Origin: Pseudomonadota bacterium
Lineage (GTDB): Bacteria > Pseudomonadota > Gammaproteobacteria > Burkholderiales > Rhodocyclaceae
DNA: 64,000 bases
Assembly: GCA_018241725.1 (NCBI GenBank)
Contig: JAFEDI010000105.1
Span: 1-64,000 of the forward strand
Direction of reading: 5' to 3'
The translations under genes were made by a program, and so were the position numbers. Shown piece after piece: positions 1 to 8,750 of the stretch; the first letter of the stretch is position 1; each line of letters opens with the position of its first letter. A model generated the notes under the pieces. The model was not told the origin of the DNA. It was given only the letters and a program-made list of their open reading frames with translations, and made no database searches.

Positions 1-75
1 ACGATTTCTGCAGATACTTCAATTTCTTCGTGGCTTCTGATATAAATCAGTCACCCCTCAAAACCGAGCACCCAC

Positions 76-120
76 ACCTATCGGTTGTTCATCTTTTTAA
101 AGAACTGCTGCAGAAGCAGC
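76..120 (-). other. rRNA operon leader with boxB/boxA-like antitermination signals
   Basis: Read on the minus strand, a short hairpin (GCTGCTTCTGCAGCAG) is followed by GTTCTTTAAAAA and then a GATAGGTGTGGGTGCT stretch. This is the arrangement of boxB, boxA and boxC in the 16S leader of proteobacterial rrn operons. The 16S gene itself should start just outside the left edge. The short open frame on the opposite strand here is not a gene. Confidence 0.75.
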
Positions 121-132
121 GAAGAGGTGCGC

Positions 133-160
133 ATTATACAGAGCTTTTTATCTCTGTCAA
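133..160 (-). promoter_or_regulatory. rRNA operon promoter P2-like
   Basis: On the minus strand TTGACA (155-160) is separated by 16 bp from TATAAT (133-138), both perfect consensus. The discriminator after the -10 is GCGCAC, a G+C-rich stretch of the kind linked to stringent control. It reads towards the rrn leader at the left edge. Confidence 0.8.
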
Positions 161-290
161 GCAATTTGTTTCAGCACTTCAAAACAAACCACTTAACGCG
201 CCAGCACCGAAACAAATCCAACCTCTCCGGCACCGCCCTCCTCACCCCGTAGCGCCTACTTCGTAACGCGCTGCAGCGAAAGAGCTGCGC

Positions 291-318
291 ATTATAAAGA
301 ATTATCAGAAACCGTCAA
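291..318 (-). promoter_or_regulatory. rRNA operon promoter P1-like
   Basis: On the minus strand TTGACG (313-318), a 16-bp spacer and TATAAT (291-296), followed by GCGCAG. It is a second tandem promoter upstream of P2 with an almost identical -10/discriminator, typical of rRNA operons. No protein gene is seen between 1 and 408. Confidence 0.75.
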
Positions 319-408
319 CACTATCTAGAAAAATAATTCTCAGCCAAGCGCGAGCCTATTCCAGGCAGCCCCTCCCCCCCGAAGAGCAAGCCTCAATCCA
401 AAGGCACC

Positions 409-1089
409 TCAAAAAGGTGACTCGCTAACGAAAACAAGGGGGCGACCATCCAAGGGATGGGGGAATGCAAGATCTGCAGCATGCAACAACAGCCTGGGAG
501 CGGCATCCCTCACAGCATCTTCCGCATAAAGCTCATCGCCAAGGATCGAATGACCAAGAGCCATCATATGTACACGTAGCTGGTGCGACCTTCCAGTTAC
601 CGGACGAAGCTCCACACGACTTGTGTTGGATGCAGAATCGTACTCCAAGACCGAATAGAGGGTCATCGAAGGCTTTCCCAACTCCAGATCCACCTTCTGC
701 CTCGGTCGATTCGGCCAATCCACAACAAGAGGCAGATCAATAGAGTCTCTCTGCACTTCGAACCGGCCTGCGACAATCGCAACGTAGCGCTTATCAACCA
801 AGCGTCGCTGAAAAGCGATGCTTAGGCGCCGCTCCATCTCCCGCCCCAAGGCCATGACCACCAATCCCGAGGTTGCCAAATCAAGCCGATGAACGATTCG
901 TGCAGATGGATACTTGGCCTGCACACGAGAGGCAAGGCAGTCGGCATGCCGAATCCCCCGCCCTGGCACGGTCAGCAGCCCCGCCGGCTTATCAAGAACC
1001 AGCAGCTCACTATCCTCAAAGAGAACCCTCGGCATCTCCGCTGGTGGGTTGTACTCAAAAGGCGAGGGTGACAAGCGGACACCACACAT
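409..1089 (-). CDS. rluA: dual-specificity tRNA/23S rRNA pseudouridine synthase RluA
   Basis: 226-residue pseudouridine synthase. The catalytic motif HRLDLATSG holds Asp70, and the distal GRSHQLRVH motif is also present. There is no S4 domain, which matches the short RluA subfamily rather than RluC/D. The first in-frame ATG is used because the ENYNPP-like segment near the N-terminus of E. coli RluA is present here as FEYNPP; starting later would remove it. RluA isomerises U746 of 23S rRNA and U32 of several tRNAs. It stands alone, facing the rrn promoters, with a 270-bp A+T-richer gap on its upstream side. The exact start is less sure than the family. Confidence 0.9.
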   Translation of the reverse strand: MCGVRLSPSPFEYNPPAEMPRVLFEDSELLVLDKPAGLLTVPGRGIRHADCLASRVQAKYPSARIVHRLDLATSGLVVMALGREMERRLSIAFQRRLVDKRYVAIVAGRFEVQRDSIDLPLVVDWPNRPRQKVDLELGKPSMTLYSVLEYDSASNTSRVELRPVTGRSHQLRVHMMALGHSILGDELYAEDAVRDAAPRLLLHAADLAFPHPLDGRPLVFVSESPF

Positions 1090-1299
1090 AGGCCAGCCTC
1101 AAGAATCCAGAAGGGCGGCATTCTGGCACATCTCAATCTCATGACATGCACCGGCAACCGAAGTCCAAGAAAATCACAATACAAACATGCGCACCGAATT
1201 GCAGCAGGGGCTCATCCCCATGTCAGTGCCAAGGCACCACGATGGTGCATTTGACATCGAACATGCTGTAAATCCTTTTGTTTACTATGGTTTTTTGTT

Positions 1300-1332
1300 T
1301 GGCATGCTTTTAGCTATACCAAAAGTGGTATA
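1300..1332 (+). promoter_or_regulatory. possible -24/-12 promoter and operator before the ATP-grasp gene
   Basis: TGGCATG at 1300-1306 and TAGC at 1311-1314 place GG and GC at the exact sigma-54 spacing, though two positions differ from consensus. Immediately after lies a perfect inverted repeat, TATACCA-aaag-TGGTATA (1315-1332), 30 bp before the ATG. The inverted repeat is certain; the promoter reading is weak. Confidence 0.35.
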
Positions 1333-1362
1333 TCCGCTTCACAACACAACAGGCGAGCGCTA

Positions 1363-2781
1363 ATGGCCATCACAAAATTCTTCAATGAAATGACTGCGGA
1401 CGATGGGAGTGTCCGCAGTCATTACGCCGGCTACGCCAAGTGGCTGAACGAGACTCCGGCAGACCGCATTGAACGCAAGAGAGCGGAAGCGGACGCCCTC
1501 TTTCATCGTTACGGCATCACGTTTGCCGTGTACGGTGAGGAATCCGGTACGGAGCGCCTGATCCCGTTTGACATCATTCCTCGTATTATCCCTGCCAAGG
1601 AATGGAAAAGCCTGGAAGCAGGCCTGCGTCAACGTGTCAAAGCGCTGAACACCTTCATTCATGATATCTATCATGATCAGGAGATCCTGAAGGCCGGGCA
1701 CATCCCCGCCGATCAGGTACTGAAGAATGCACAGTATCGCCCGGAGATGCAGGGTGTAAATGTCCCCTGCGACATCTATGCGCACATTGCGGGGGTCGAT
1801 GTAGTCCGAGCCGGCGCAGGCGAATTTTACGTTCTCGAGGACAATCTACGTGTCCCCTCGGGTGTGTCGTACATGCTCGAAGACCGCCGCATGATGATGC
1901 GCCTCTTCCCTGAGCTCTTCGCCCGACATCGCGTGGCCCCGGTTGAGCACTATCCGGACATGCTGCTGCACACCTTGCGAAGCGTCGCGCCGGTCGGCGT
2001 TGCCGACCCGACGGTCGTCGTCATGACGCCCGGCGCATACAACAGTGCATATTTCGAACACGCCTTCCTCGCGCAGCAGATGGGTGTGGAATTGGTTGAA
2101 GGCCAGGATCTTTTCGTCGAAGACGATCAAGTCTTCATGCGTACAACGCAAGGTCCTCGCCGTGTTGACGTCATCTACCGTCGCGTCGACGACGACTTCC
2201 TCGACCCGCAGGCATTTCGCAAGGATTCGATGATTGGCGTCCCAGGGTTGCTGAAGGCCTACCGCGCCGGTCGCGTCACTCTGTCCAACGCCATCGGCAC
2301 CGGCGTAGCGGACGACAAATCCATCTATCCATACGTTCCAGAGATGATCCGCTTCTATCTCGGAGAAGAGCCCATCCTTAACAACGTACCTACATACATG
2401 TGCCGCAAGCCGGAAGACCTAGCCTACACCCTGGCCCACTTACCAGAGTTGGTAGTGAAGGAGGTTCACGGCGCGGGAGGCTACGGGATGCTCGTCGGCC
2501 CCGCATCCACCAAGGAGCAGATCGAGTCTTTCCGCAAGCATCTCGAAGCCAATCCTGACAAATACATCTCCCAGCCCACACTGGCCCTCTCGAATTGCCC
2601 AACCTTCGTGGAGAACGGCATCGCACCACGTCACCTGGACCTGCGCCCCTTCGTGCTCTCCGGCACGGAGATCCAAATGGTCCCCGGCGGCCTGACGCGG
2701 GTCGCGCTACGTGAAGGATCGCTAGTGGTGAACTCCTCGCAAGGCGGGGGCACCAAAGACACCTGGGTACTGGAGGCCTGA
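1363..2781 (+). CDS. circularly permuted ATP-grasp ligase-like protein (CP_ATPgrasp, former DUF404/DUF407)
   Basis: 472 residues, full length for the family. Recognised by conserved blocks such as YHDQEILKAG near residue 110, YVLEDNLRVPSGVSYMLE near 165-182, and a C-terminal segment with VVKEVHGAGGYGMLVGP around 360, the glycine-rich ATP-binding part. These proteins are thought to form amide bonds on peptides and travel with alpha-E, transglutaminase-like and Anbu-type protease genes. The stop is 2 bp before the alpha-E gene, so the two are co-transcribed. The substrate is unknown. A possible -24/-12 promoter and an inverted repeat lie just upstream. Confidence 0.85.
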   Translation: MAITKFFNEMTADDGSVRSHYAGYAKWLNETPADRIERKRAEADALFHRYGITFAVYGEESGTERLIPFDIIPRIIPAKEWKSLEAGLRQRVKALNTFIHDIYHDQEILKAGHIPADQVLKNAQYRPEMQGVNVPCDIYAHIAGVDVVRAGAGEFYVLEDNLRVPSGVSYMLEDRRMMMRLFPELFARHRVAPVEHYPDMLLHTLRSVAPVGVADPTVVVMTPGAYNSAYFEHAFLAQQMGVELVEGQDLFVEDDQVFMRTTQGPRRVDVIYRRVDDDFLDPQAFRKDSMIGVPGLLKAYRAGRVTLSNAIGTGVADDKSIYPYVPEMIRFYLGEEPILNNVPTYMCRKPEDLAYTLAHLPELVVKEVHGAGGYGMLVGPASTKEQIESFRKHLEANPDKYISQPTLALSNCPTFVENGIAPRHLDLRPFVLSGTEIQMVPGGLTRVALREGSLVVNSSQGGGTKDTWVLEA

Positions 2782-2783
2782 AA

Positions 2784-3734
2784 ATGCTGAGCCGCACCGC
2801 TGACCACCTGTTCTGGATGGCGCGCTATATGGAGCGCGCCGAAAACACCGCCCGCATTCTGGACGTAACTTACCGGCTATCACTGCTTCCCCAGAACGGG
2901 GAAGACGTAGAACCCATGTGGGCCGGCATGCTGAAAATCATGGAGCTTCAGGATACCTTCCTGGCCAAGCATCCGCGTCACACCACGGAGGCAGTGCTTG
3001 AATTCATGATCTTCGACAAGGACAACCCGGGCAGCATCTATCGCTGCCTGCGGGCAACCCGCGAAAATGCGCACGCAGTCCGCGGCACGCTGACCTCCGA
3101 ACTATGGGAAACATCCAACGCAACATGGCTGAAGATGCGCGACCTGACACCCACCAAGCTGTGGGAGAACGGCCCTGGCGCCTTCTTCGAATGGGTGAAG
3201 TATCGCTCCCATCTGTCACGTGGCGTCACCATTGGCACCATGCTGCAGGACGAAGCCCTACGATTCATACGTCTCGGAACCTTTCTCGAACGGGCGGACA
3301 ACACTGCTCGCATCCTGGAGGTCAAGTACCTCAACCTGCTGCCCGGCACCGACGAGGACGCCACGCAGGCCAATGATTATTACCAGTGGAGCGCCCTACT
3401 CCAGTCCGTGTCGGCCTTCGAGGTGTATCGCAAGGTCTATCGCGATCAGATCACGCCGCTACGGGTTGCCGAGCTTCTGATCCTGCGCGCCGACATGCCT
3501 CGCTCTCTGGCGCGCAGCATGAAAGAGGTTTACTCGAATCTGACTCGCGTCTCGAATGCTCGCTCTGCAGAAACCGAAAGGCTGGCAGGAGAGTTGGAAT
3601 CGCATCTGCGCTTTGGTCGTATCGAACGCATCTTCGAAGTAGGCTTCCGGAACTACCTTGAAGACTTCCGCGACCGTATCTTTGATCTCGGCTGCCGCAT
3701 TTCCGAAGATTTTCTCATCCCTGCCCGCGCATGA
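2784..3734 (+). CDS. alpha-E domain protein (former DUF403)
   Basis: 316-residue all-helical protein beginning [24 protein letters not shown] in the typical alpha-E manner. The signature is echoed in the second half as [16 protein letters not shown] (about residues 171-186), suggesting an internal duplication. The family is always associated with ATP-grasp peptide ligases and is believed to act with them, without a known catalytic role. The gene starts 2 bp after the ATP-grasp stop, so translation is probably coupled. The third usual partner, a transglutaminase-like protease, is 2.7 kb away on the other strand (6411-7316). It is followed directly by a tRNA promoter. Confidence 0.85.
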   Translation: MLSRTADHLFWMARYMERAENTARILDVTYRLSLLPQNGEDVEPMWAGMLKIMELQDTFLAKHPRHTTEAVLEFMIFDKDNPGSIYRCLRATRENAHAVRGTLTSELWETSNATWLKMRDLTPTKLWENGPGAFFEWVKYRSHLSRGVTIGTMLQDEALRFIRLGTFLERADNTARILEVKYLNLLPGTDEDATQANDYYQWSALLQSVSAFEVYRKVYRDQITPLRVAELLILRADMPRSLARSMKEVYSNLTRVSNARSAETERLAGELESHLRFGRIERIFEVGFRNYLEDFRDRIFDLGCRISEDFLIPARA

Positions 3735-3748
3735 AATGCAATTAGGGC

Positions 3749-3777
3749 TTGGCAAAGCCGGAATACATGTCTATAAT
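3749..3777 (+). promoter_or_regulatory. promoter of tRNA-Pro
   Basis: TTGGCA (3749-3754), 17-bp spacer, TATAAT (3772-3777), placed 11 bp before the mature tRNA 5' end. The discriminator is GCGCAG, again G+C-rich. Confidence 0.75.
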
Positions 3778-3787
3778 GCGCAGCTTG

Positions 3788-3865
<78 letters not shown>

Positions 3866-3875
3866 TTGATTCAAC

Positions 3876-3905
3876 AAAAAGCCAATCCTTCGGGATTGGC
3901 TTTTT
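3876..3905 (+). terminator. Rho-independent terminator after tRNA-Pro, bidirectional
   Basis: Perfect 13-bp stem AAAAAGCCAATCC with loop TTCG, flanked by A and T runs on both sides. It can therefore also stop transcription of the converging glycosyltransferase gene. Confidence 0.9.
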
Positions 3906-3946
3906 GCTTTTCAGCGCCTTGCTCAAAGCACCAAGCGTATCCGGGA

Positions 3947-5095
3947 TCAAACAGGCTGACCGGGCTTCCCCTCATAAAGAGCCAGGTAGTTGCCCATCAT
4001 TGCATCCATGCTGAAGTTGGCAAGGACGCGCTCCCGCCCAGCAGCCCCCATCGAACGCGCCCTCGCAGGATCATCAAAAAGCGCAGCAAAGGCTGCCCCC
4101 ATGGTTTGAGGATCGAGCGCAGGGACGAGTAGTCCCGTCTGCCGATTGACAACGAGTTCGGGATTGCCCCCCACTGCTGTAGCAACCACCGGCAAGCCCG
4201 ACGCCATGGCCTCCAGCAAGGTGTTGGAGATCCCCTCCGCCTGGGACGGCAACACGAACACATCGAGACCGCGCATGACTTCGGGAACGTCCGAACGCTC
4301 ACCCGCCATCCATACCAGACCGTGGAGCCCCTCGCTTTGCACCAGTTCGGCAAGACTGCCAGCCAGCGGACCATCCCCAACGAGAATCAAGCGAGCACGC
4401 TTGGCCGCCTCCTCACTCATGCGCACGAACATCCCAAAGGCGCGGACCAACGTCGGCTGATCCTTCACGACCTGCTGACGCCCCACGGTTCCGAACACGA
4501 CGAGATCCGGGTCATTGAAGGGCGAGCCAGAAATCTCTCGCCTCGTCGCGGCAGGCACGAAACGGTCTGCATTCACTCCATTGCAGATGCGCCTGATGCG
4601 GTCAGACTCGATACCGACTCGCTCCACAAGGTAGGACTCGATTGTCCGCGACAAGGCGATGTAGCGGCTGACGAACGGAGAATAGAGCTTTCGCAGCAAG
4701 CGATACTTGCGATTCCGACCATCCGGATCAGAATTGTCCCAACCATGCTCCCCATGCAGGCGTAGCGGGACACCGGCCAACCAGGCCGGCACCACCATCT
4801 CGAGGGCAGCCAGGTTACGCGTGTGGACCACAGCAGGCTTGAGCTGCCGAAGCATCCGGTAGATCTTCGGGTACAGCCGGAAGCCGTGACCTGCGCCTTT
4901 GTTGATCGACACGAATTCCACATCGCTGCGCTGGATGCGTTGGCAGAAGGATGGCGAACAATAGGCCAACGCGACAATCATGTGCCGAAAGCGCTCGACA
5001 GGCATCCGGTTGATCAGGTTTACGATACCGTTCTCAAGGCCACCTACATCGAAGCTGTAAACAATGTGAATTATCAGGGGGCGACTGTCGCTCAT
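3947..5095 (-). CDS. glycosyltransferase, GT4 type (exosortase/PEP-CTERM-associated sugar transferase family)
   Basis: 382-residue GT-B glycosyltransferase. The N-terminal acceptor half begins with HIVYSFDVGGLENGIVNLIN, the pattern of the sugar transferase family linked to XrtA exopolysaccharide loci. The C-terminal GT4 half has VGDGPL (about 240), a PSQAEGISNTLLEAMASGLPVVAT block (about 285-310) holding the E-x7-E motif, and GNPELV. It should transfer a nucleotide-activated sugar in the cytoplasm to a lipid- or polysaccharide-linked acceptor. No exosortase or wzx/wzy gene is beside it, so it is an isolated member. It converges with the tRNA terminator; the upstream neighbour on the other strand is a methyltransferase. 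Confidence 0.8.
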   Translation of the reverse strand: MSDSRPLIIHIVYSFDVGGLENGIVNLINRMPVERFRHMIVALAYCSPSFCQRIQRSDVEFVSINKGAGHGFRLYPKIYRMLRQLKPAVVHTRNLAALEMVVPAWLAGVPLRLHGEHGWDNSDPDGRNRKYRLLRKLYSPFVSRYIALSRTIESYLVERVGIESDRIRRICNGVNADRFVPAATRREISGSPFNDPDLVVFGTVGRQQVVKDQPTLVRAFGMFVRMSEEAAKRARLILVGDGPLAGSLAELVQSEGLHGLVWMAGERSDVPEVMRGLDVFVLPSQAEGISNTLLEAMASGLPVVATAVGGNPELVVNRQTGLLVPALDPQTMGAAFAALFDDPARARSMGAAGRERVLANFSMDAMMGNYLALYEGKPGQPV

Positions 5096-5240
5096 CTTTC
5101 CAGGCCAGGGAGACTTTCCGAATCAGTCGCGGACTATAGCAGGTCTCTCGATCGCCTATTCCGGACGGATTTCCTGAAAAGACGCAATTTGCGCCCTTGG
5201 CTGTCGGCGGCCGCCCCCCCCTGACAACGACACCTCGACT

Positions 5241-5837
5241 ATGACCAATGACAAGCCCTACGCCCCTGCATGCGACCGCAACCGCGACGCCATCCTCGAC
5301 ATACTTCGAGTACGCTTCGCCAGCTGCCGACGAGTTCTGGAGATTGGCTCGGGAACGGGGCAGCACGCGATTCACTTTGCCGCCGCGCAGCCTCAATGGA
5401 TCTGGCAGACCAGCGACCGGGCCGAAAATCTGCCTGGTATCCAACAATGGCTAACAGAGGCGGACCTGCCCAACACACCGCCGCCGCTCGAGCTCGATGT
5501 GTGCGGCACATGGCCTAGCGCCAGCTTCGATGCGGTGTTCTCGGCCAACACCCTGCATATCATGAGCTGGAACAGCGTTCAGGCCTTCTTCCGCGCCCTA
5601 CCCCAGGTGCTCACGCCGGATGCACGCCTAACCGTCTATGGCCCCTTCAACTACGGCGGACACTTCACCAGCATCAGCAATGCCGAATTCGACGCCAGCC
5701 TGAAAGCCACACACCTCGAGCGGGGCATCCGGGACTTCGAAGCGGTCAGAGCCCTGGCGATAGAAAGTGGCTTCGAACTTGTTGCCGATGAGGCAATGCC
5801 TGCCAACAACCGCTGCCTGAGCTGGCAGCGGCGTTGA
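5241..5837 (+). CDS. SAM-dependent methyltransferase, DUF938 family
   Basis: 198 residues. Motif I of class I methyltransferases is clear (VLEIGSGTGQHA, about residues 33-44). The family-specific elements APACDRNRDAIL at the N-terminus, FSANTLHIMSW (about 105-115) and YGPFNYGG (about 137) follow. The size equals that of DUF938 proteins. The methyl acceptor is unknown. It diverges from the glycosyltransferase and ends 3 bp before the end of the converging hypothetical gene. Confidence 0.85.
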   Translation: MTNDKPYAPACDRNRDAILDILRVRFASCRRVLEIGSGTGQHAIHFAAAQPQWIWQTSDRAENLPGIQQWLTEADLPNTPPPLELDVCGTWPSASFDAVFSANTLHIMSWNSVQAFFRALPQVLTPDARLTVYGPFNYGGHFTSISNAEFDASLKATHLERGIRDFEAVRALAIESGFELVADEAMPANNRCLSWQRR

Positions 5838-5840
5838 AAC

Positions 5841-6368
5841 TCAAGCTCGATTCAGGCCCAACAGTCCCATCGGCCCGTTGGAGGTGTTCAGCACCACTGA
5901 AGCGATTCCACCGCCTTGTTGCTGCTGCACCCCGTAGATAGACAAACTTCCCGTATCAAAGGAAAACACGTCACCCGACAGCTTGACCAGCAACTTGCCC
6001 GCACTCGGAAACCAAGCGTACGCCATGTCATTCTGACTACCGGAACTCGCTGGCGAGCCCAACTCGGCAGGCCACCAGTTGGCCGACTGGGCGAAGCCCC
6101 AGTTACTGCCTGCCGGCACCGCTGCAGGCGGCGCCTCCCGATGCTGGGACAATTCACTGAGAAGAGATCCGACGCGCCACTTGAGCCCCTCATTGAACAT
6201 ATCGCCGATCATCATCATGCCGCCACTCATCCACTGCCCCATTCCACCCAGTTCGGGGTGGCTGAACTGGGCCTGACTGAAGCCACCAGCCTGCAGGGCC
6301 GCATAGGCAGCACGGCCGGCATCTGCACTGAAACCGTGCCTGGCTGCAATCTCTTCGATGGTGCTCAT
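5841..6368 (-). CDS. conserved hypothetical protein, betaproteobacterial type
   Basis: 175-residue protein without signal peptide or membrane helices. The N-terminus IEEIAARHGFSADAGRAAYAAL reads as a small helical segment. Next comes a Met/Gly-rich stretch (GGMGQWMSGGMMMIGDMFNEGLK, about residues 41-63) resembling conserved hypotheticals of Burkholderiales/Rhodocyclales that may carry a SHOCT-like helical hairpin. The C-terminal half is predicted beta-rich. The start is supported by AAGGAGA 6 nt upstream. It lies downstream of the transglutaminase-like gene on the same strand with a 42-bp gap, so co-transcription is possible. Function unknown. Confidence 0.65.
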   Translation of the reverse strand: MSTIEEIAARHGFSADAGRAAYAALQAGGFSQAQFSHPELGGMGQWMSGGMMMIGDMFNEGLKWRVGSLLSELSQHREAPPAAVPAGSNWGFAQSANWWPAELGSPASSGSQNDMAYAWFPSAGKLLVKLSGDVFSFDTGSLSIYGVQQQQGGGIASVVLNTSNGPMGLLGLNRA

Positions 6369-6410
6369 GGAAATCTCCTTTTTGTAGAGTGTTCTGTACG
6401 TTCCTGCGAC

Positions 6411-7316
6411 TCAGCTCAACGGCGCCAGGCGTGTACCGATCAGCACCGCGGAACCATCGTCGGTAGACAAGGCCTCAGGGCGCCTGCGTGGCAGCTCGAA
6501 GCCTCCCAGCGGGTCATGCACGGCCTCGATGGCAATCTTGGGCGATTCAGCCTGCACCGCCCCAAAGATCGTCGCAAAAGACACGTCAGCAGCATCGCGC
6601 CCAGTTCCGAAACGCATCAAGCCCATGGGGATCGCCGTGGCAGACGGGTCGAAGAGATACCAGCGGTCTCCCAGGTAGACTTCCACATAGGCATGGAAAT
6701 CACTCGGCCCCAGCGCCGGATCAGCGCCGTAATCGATACCGGCCACAAAGCGTGCCGGAATATTCAGGGCCCGGCAAAGAGCGATCATCAGGTGGGCGAA
6801 ATCCCGGCACACACCAACACGCTCTCCGAGCGTATCCAGTGCGGACGTACTGGCATTGGTGGAGTTCGACTTGAAGGTCACATGCCGGCTGACCCATTCG
6901 CAGATCGCCCTCACCCGCCCGTAGCCCGGCGTCAGCATACCGAATTCGCGCCCCGCCACATCGTACAGCCGGTCAGACTGGCAGTAGCGGCTGGGATAAA
7001 GATACGTCAACACATCGGCAGGCAAGTACGCCACCGGAATCTCGGGCACGTTCTCCGGCAAGGCGATGTGGTGCTGCAGATCCACTGTAGCGCTATAGCG
7101 CAGGCGCAAACGCCCTGGCTCCGCCTTCAAACGCATGTAACGATTGCCGGTCGCTGCATCGGTATGGACCTGCGGCAGCAGGAACTGCCCAAGCTCCATC
7201 ATCTCCGTCACAACCCGTTGGTAACGGGTATGAGCAGCGTGAATGTTGAAGATGAAATCACAGCTCGGCGGCGCGACCTCGTAATTCAGCTCGACAGAAA
7301 ACTTGAGCCTGACCAT
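6411..7316 (-). CDS. transglutaminase-like cysteine protease of the ATP-grasp/alpha-E system
   Basis: About 301 residues when started at the ATG of MVRLKFSVEL, which has AAGGGC upstream; the longer upstream frame is not conserved-looking. An N-terminal Bact_transglu_N beta domain precedes the transglutaminase core, with catalytic Cys170 in GVCRDFAH, His in DFHAYVEVY and Asp in LFDPSA. In this family the core acts as a peptidase or amidase rather than a cross-linker. In most genomes it sits directly with the CP-ATP-grasp and alpha-E genes, found here at 1363-3734, so it is very likely the third member of the same pathway displaced by unrelated genes. Confidence 0.85.
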   Translation of the reverse strand: MVRLKFSVELNYEVAPPSCDFIFNIHAAHTRYQRVVTEMMELGQFLLPQVHTDAATGNRYMRLKAEPGRLRLRYSATVDLQHHIALPENVPEIPVAYLPADVLTYLYPSRYCQSDRLYDVAGREFGMLTPGYGRVRAICEWVSRHVTFKSNSTNASTSALDTLGERVGVCRDFAHLMIALCRALNIPARFVAGIDYGADPALGPSDFHAYVEVYLGDRWYLFDPSATAIPMGLMRFGTGRDAADVSFATIFGAVQAESPKIAIEAVHDPLGGFELPRRRPEALSTDDGSAVLIGTRLAPLS

Positions 7317-7486
7317 AAGCGCCCTTGGAAACACAGCCTTGAACGCACAAACGCGGGTCATCCGGCGGGAGAAAAATGACCATCGCTGAGGGCACGACAC
7401 GGCCACCAACGACAAGTCCGTATCCTACTCTGCGGCATCGCAACACGCCGGACTTTCTGCAGCACTGGGGCCGTCCCCCCAAGCAC

Positions 7487-8305
7487 TCAGGAACGGTACA
7501 GATTCACCTCGTCCCGGGTCCCCAATGCGATCTTACGGGACTGTGCCGCATAATCTTCGCCACTCCCCGCGTACAGGATGGCCCGCGATGAGGAGATCAT
7601 CAGTCCGGTGCCTGTAGCCGTCCGCCCAGCCTTGACTGTCGCCTCCACATCCCCCCCCTGCGCACCGATCCCCGGCACCAGCAGCGGCAGATCACCCACA
7701 ATGCGCCGCACGTCAGCCAGTTCTTGCGGAAAAGTCGCCCCAACCACCAACGCGTTCTGGCCATGCAAGTTCCATTTGCCAGCCACCAGTTCGGCCACGT
7801 GCTGATAAAGTCTTGCACCACCTTCCACAGTCAGGTTCTGCAGATCCGATCCACCCGGATTCGATGTGCGGCACAGCACGATCAATCCGCGATCAGGATA
7901 TTCGAGATAAGGCTCCACAGAATCGAAGCCCATATACGGATTCACCGTCAGCGCATCCGCCTGATAACGCTCAAAAGCCTCCCGCGCATACTGCTGGGCC
8001 GTCGCACCGATATCGCCACGCTTCGCATCGAGCACCACCGGCACGGCCGGATGCTTCTCATGAATGTAAGCGATCAGATCCTGCAACTGATCCTCGGCAC
8101 GGGCGGCAGCAAAGTAGGCAATCTGCGGCTTGAACGCACAGGCAAGATCCGCCGTCGCATCGACAATCCCTTTGCAGAAGGCCAGCACAGCGTCAGAACG
8201 CCCTTGAAGATGGGCCGGAAAGCGCTTCACGTCCGGGTCAAGGCCGACACAAAGCAGGGAGTCGTGACGCTGCCAGGCGGCAGCCAGTTTGGAACGGAAA
8301 TCCAT
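7487..8305 (-). CDS. pyrF: orotidine 5'-phosphate decarboxylase, type 2
   Basis: 272 residues. It decarboxylates OMP to UMP, the last step of de novo pyrimidine synthesis. The active-site block DAKRGD holds Lys95, flanked by conserved Asp residues. CVGLDPD at the N-terminus, [17 protein letters not shown] and the phosphate-binding C-terminal [11 protein letters not shown] complete the pattern of the longer type 2 enzymes. No other pyrimidine gene is adjacent. Start fixed by the only suitable ATG. Confidence 0.95.
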   Translation of the reverse strand: MDFRSKLAAAWQRHDSLLCVGLDPDVKRFPAHLQGRSDAVLAFCKGIVDATADLACAFKPQIAYFAAARAEDQLQDLIAYIHEKHPAVPVVLDAKRGDIGATAQQYAREAFERYQADALTVNPYMGFDSVEPYLEYPDRGLIVLCRTSNPGGSDLQNLTVEGGARLYQHVAELVAGKWNLHGQNALVVGATFPQELADVRRIVGDLPLLVPGIGAQGGDVEATVKAGRTATGTGLMISSSRAILYAGSGEDYAAQSRKIALGTRDEVNLYRS

Positions 8306-8750
8306 GGGCGCGCGGGCTTGACAGCCCGAAAGAGTGAAATCTGAGACGCGATTTTACCAGCGCCGCCCACTTTTGCCGCCAACCGCCCATATGCACCTCC
8401 GGACGCCCATGCTGCGCTACAGCATGCTCCACCCCTGTCACGAACTGCATCAGGGCTTCCGTAACGTCACAACAGTCTGTTCATTTATTGAACAGGACAG
8501 ATGTCGCACTCCAAACCTGCCAGGCGTTCATTCGAAGAAAAAATAACGATAAACAACAATAACTTGAAAATTAATTCAGCTTATTTTGGTCCGTTCACGC
8601 AGGATCTGGCACAGCACTCGCACATGGATTGTTGCTCCGTCACGGCGTGTTTCCCCACGGAAACCCGACCTCGGGAGGAACGAAGTAGCGGCGCACCATA
8701 GCCCGCGCTTCGCTGGTGACATCAACGACAAAATTCCGGAGACAATCGTT
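8306..8750 (+). other. long upstream region of the porin gene
   Basis: 445 bp without a convincing gene. It holds an inverted repeat CTGTTCA-tttat-TGAACAG (8477-8495) and an A+T-rich block at 8535-8590, typical of regulated porin promoters. I cannot place the -10/-35 with confidence. Confidence 0.4.

Noticed and set aside
30-266. 78-residue open frame on the + strand
   Set aside because: It lies over the rRNA leader and both rRNA promoters on the other strand; low-complexity product with no ribosome site.
5916-7379. 487-residue + strand frame
   Set aside because: Runs antisense through the hypothetical and transglutaminase genes, both of which have clear starts and, for the latter, catalytic motifs.
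8334-8701. Short frames in the porin upstream region
   Set aside because: No ribosome sites, and the stretch has promoter-like composition and an inverted repeat.
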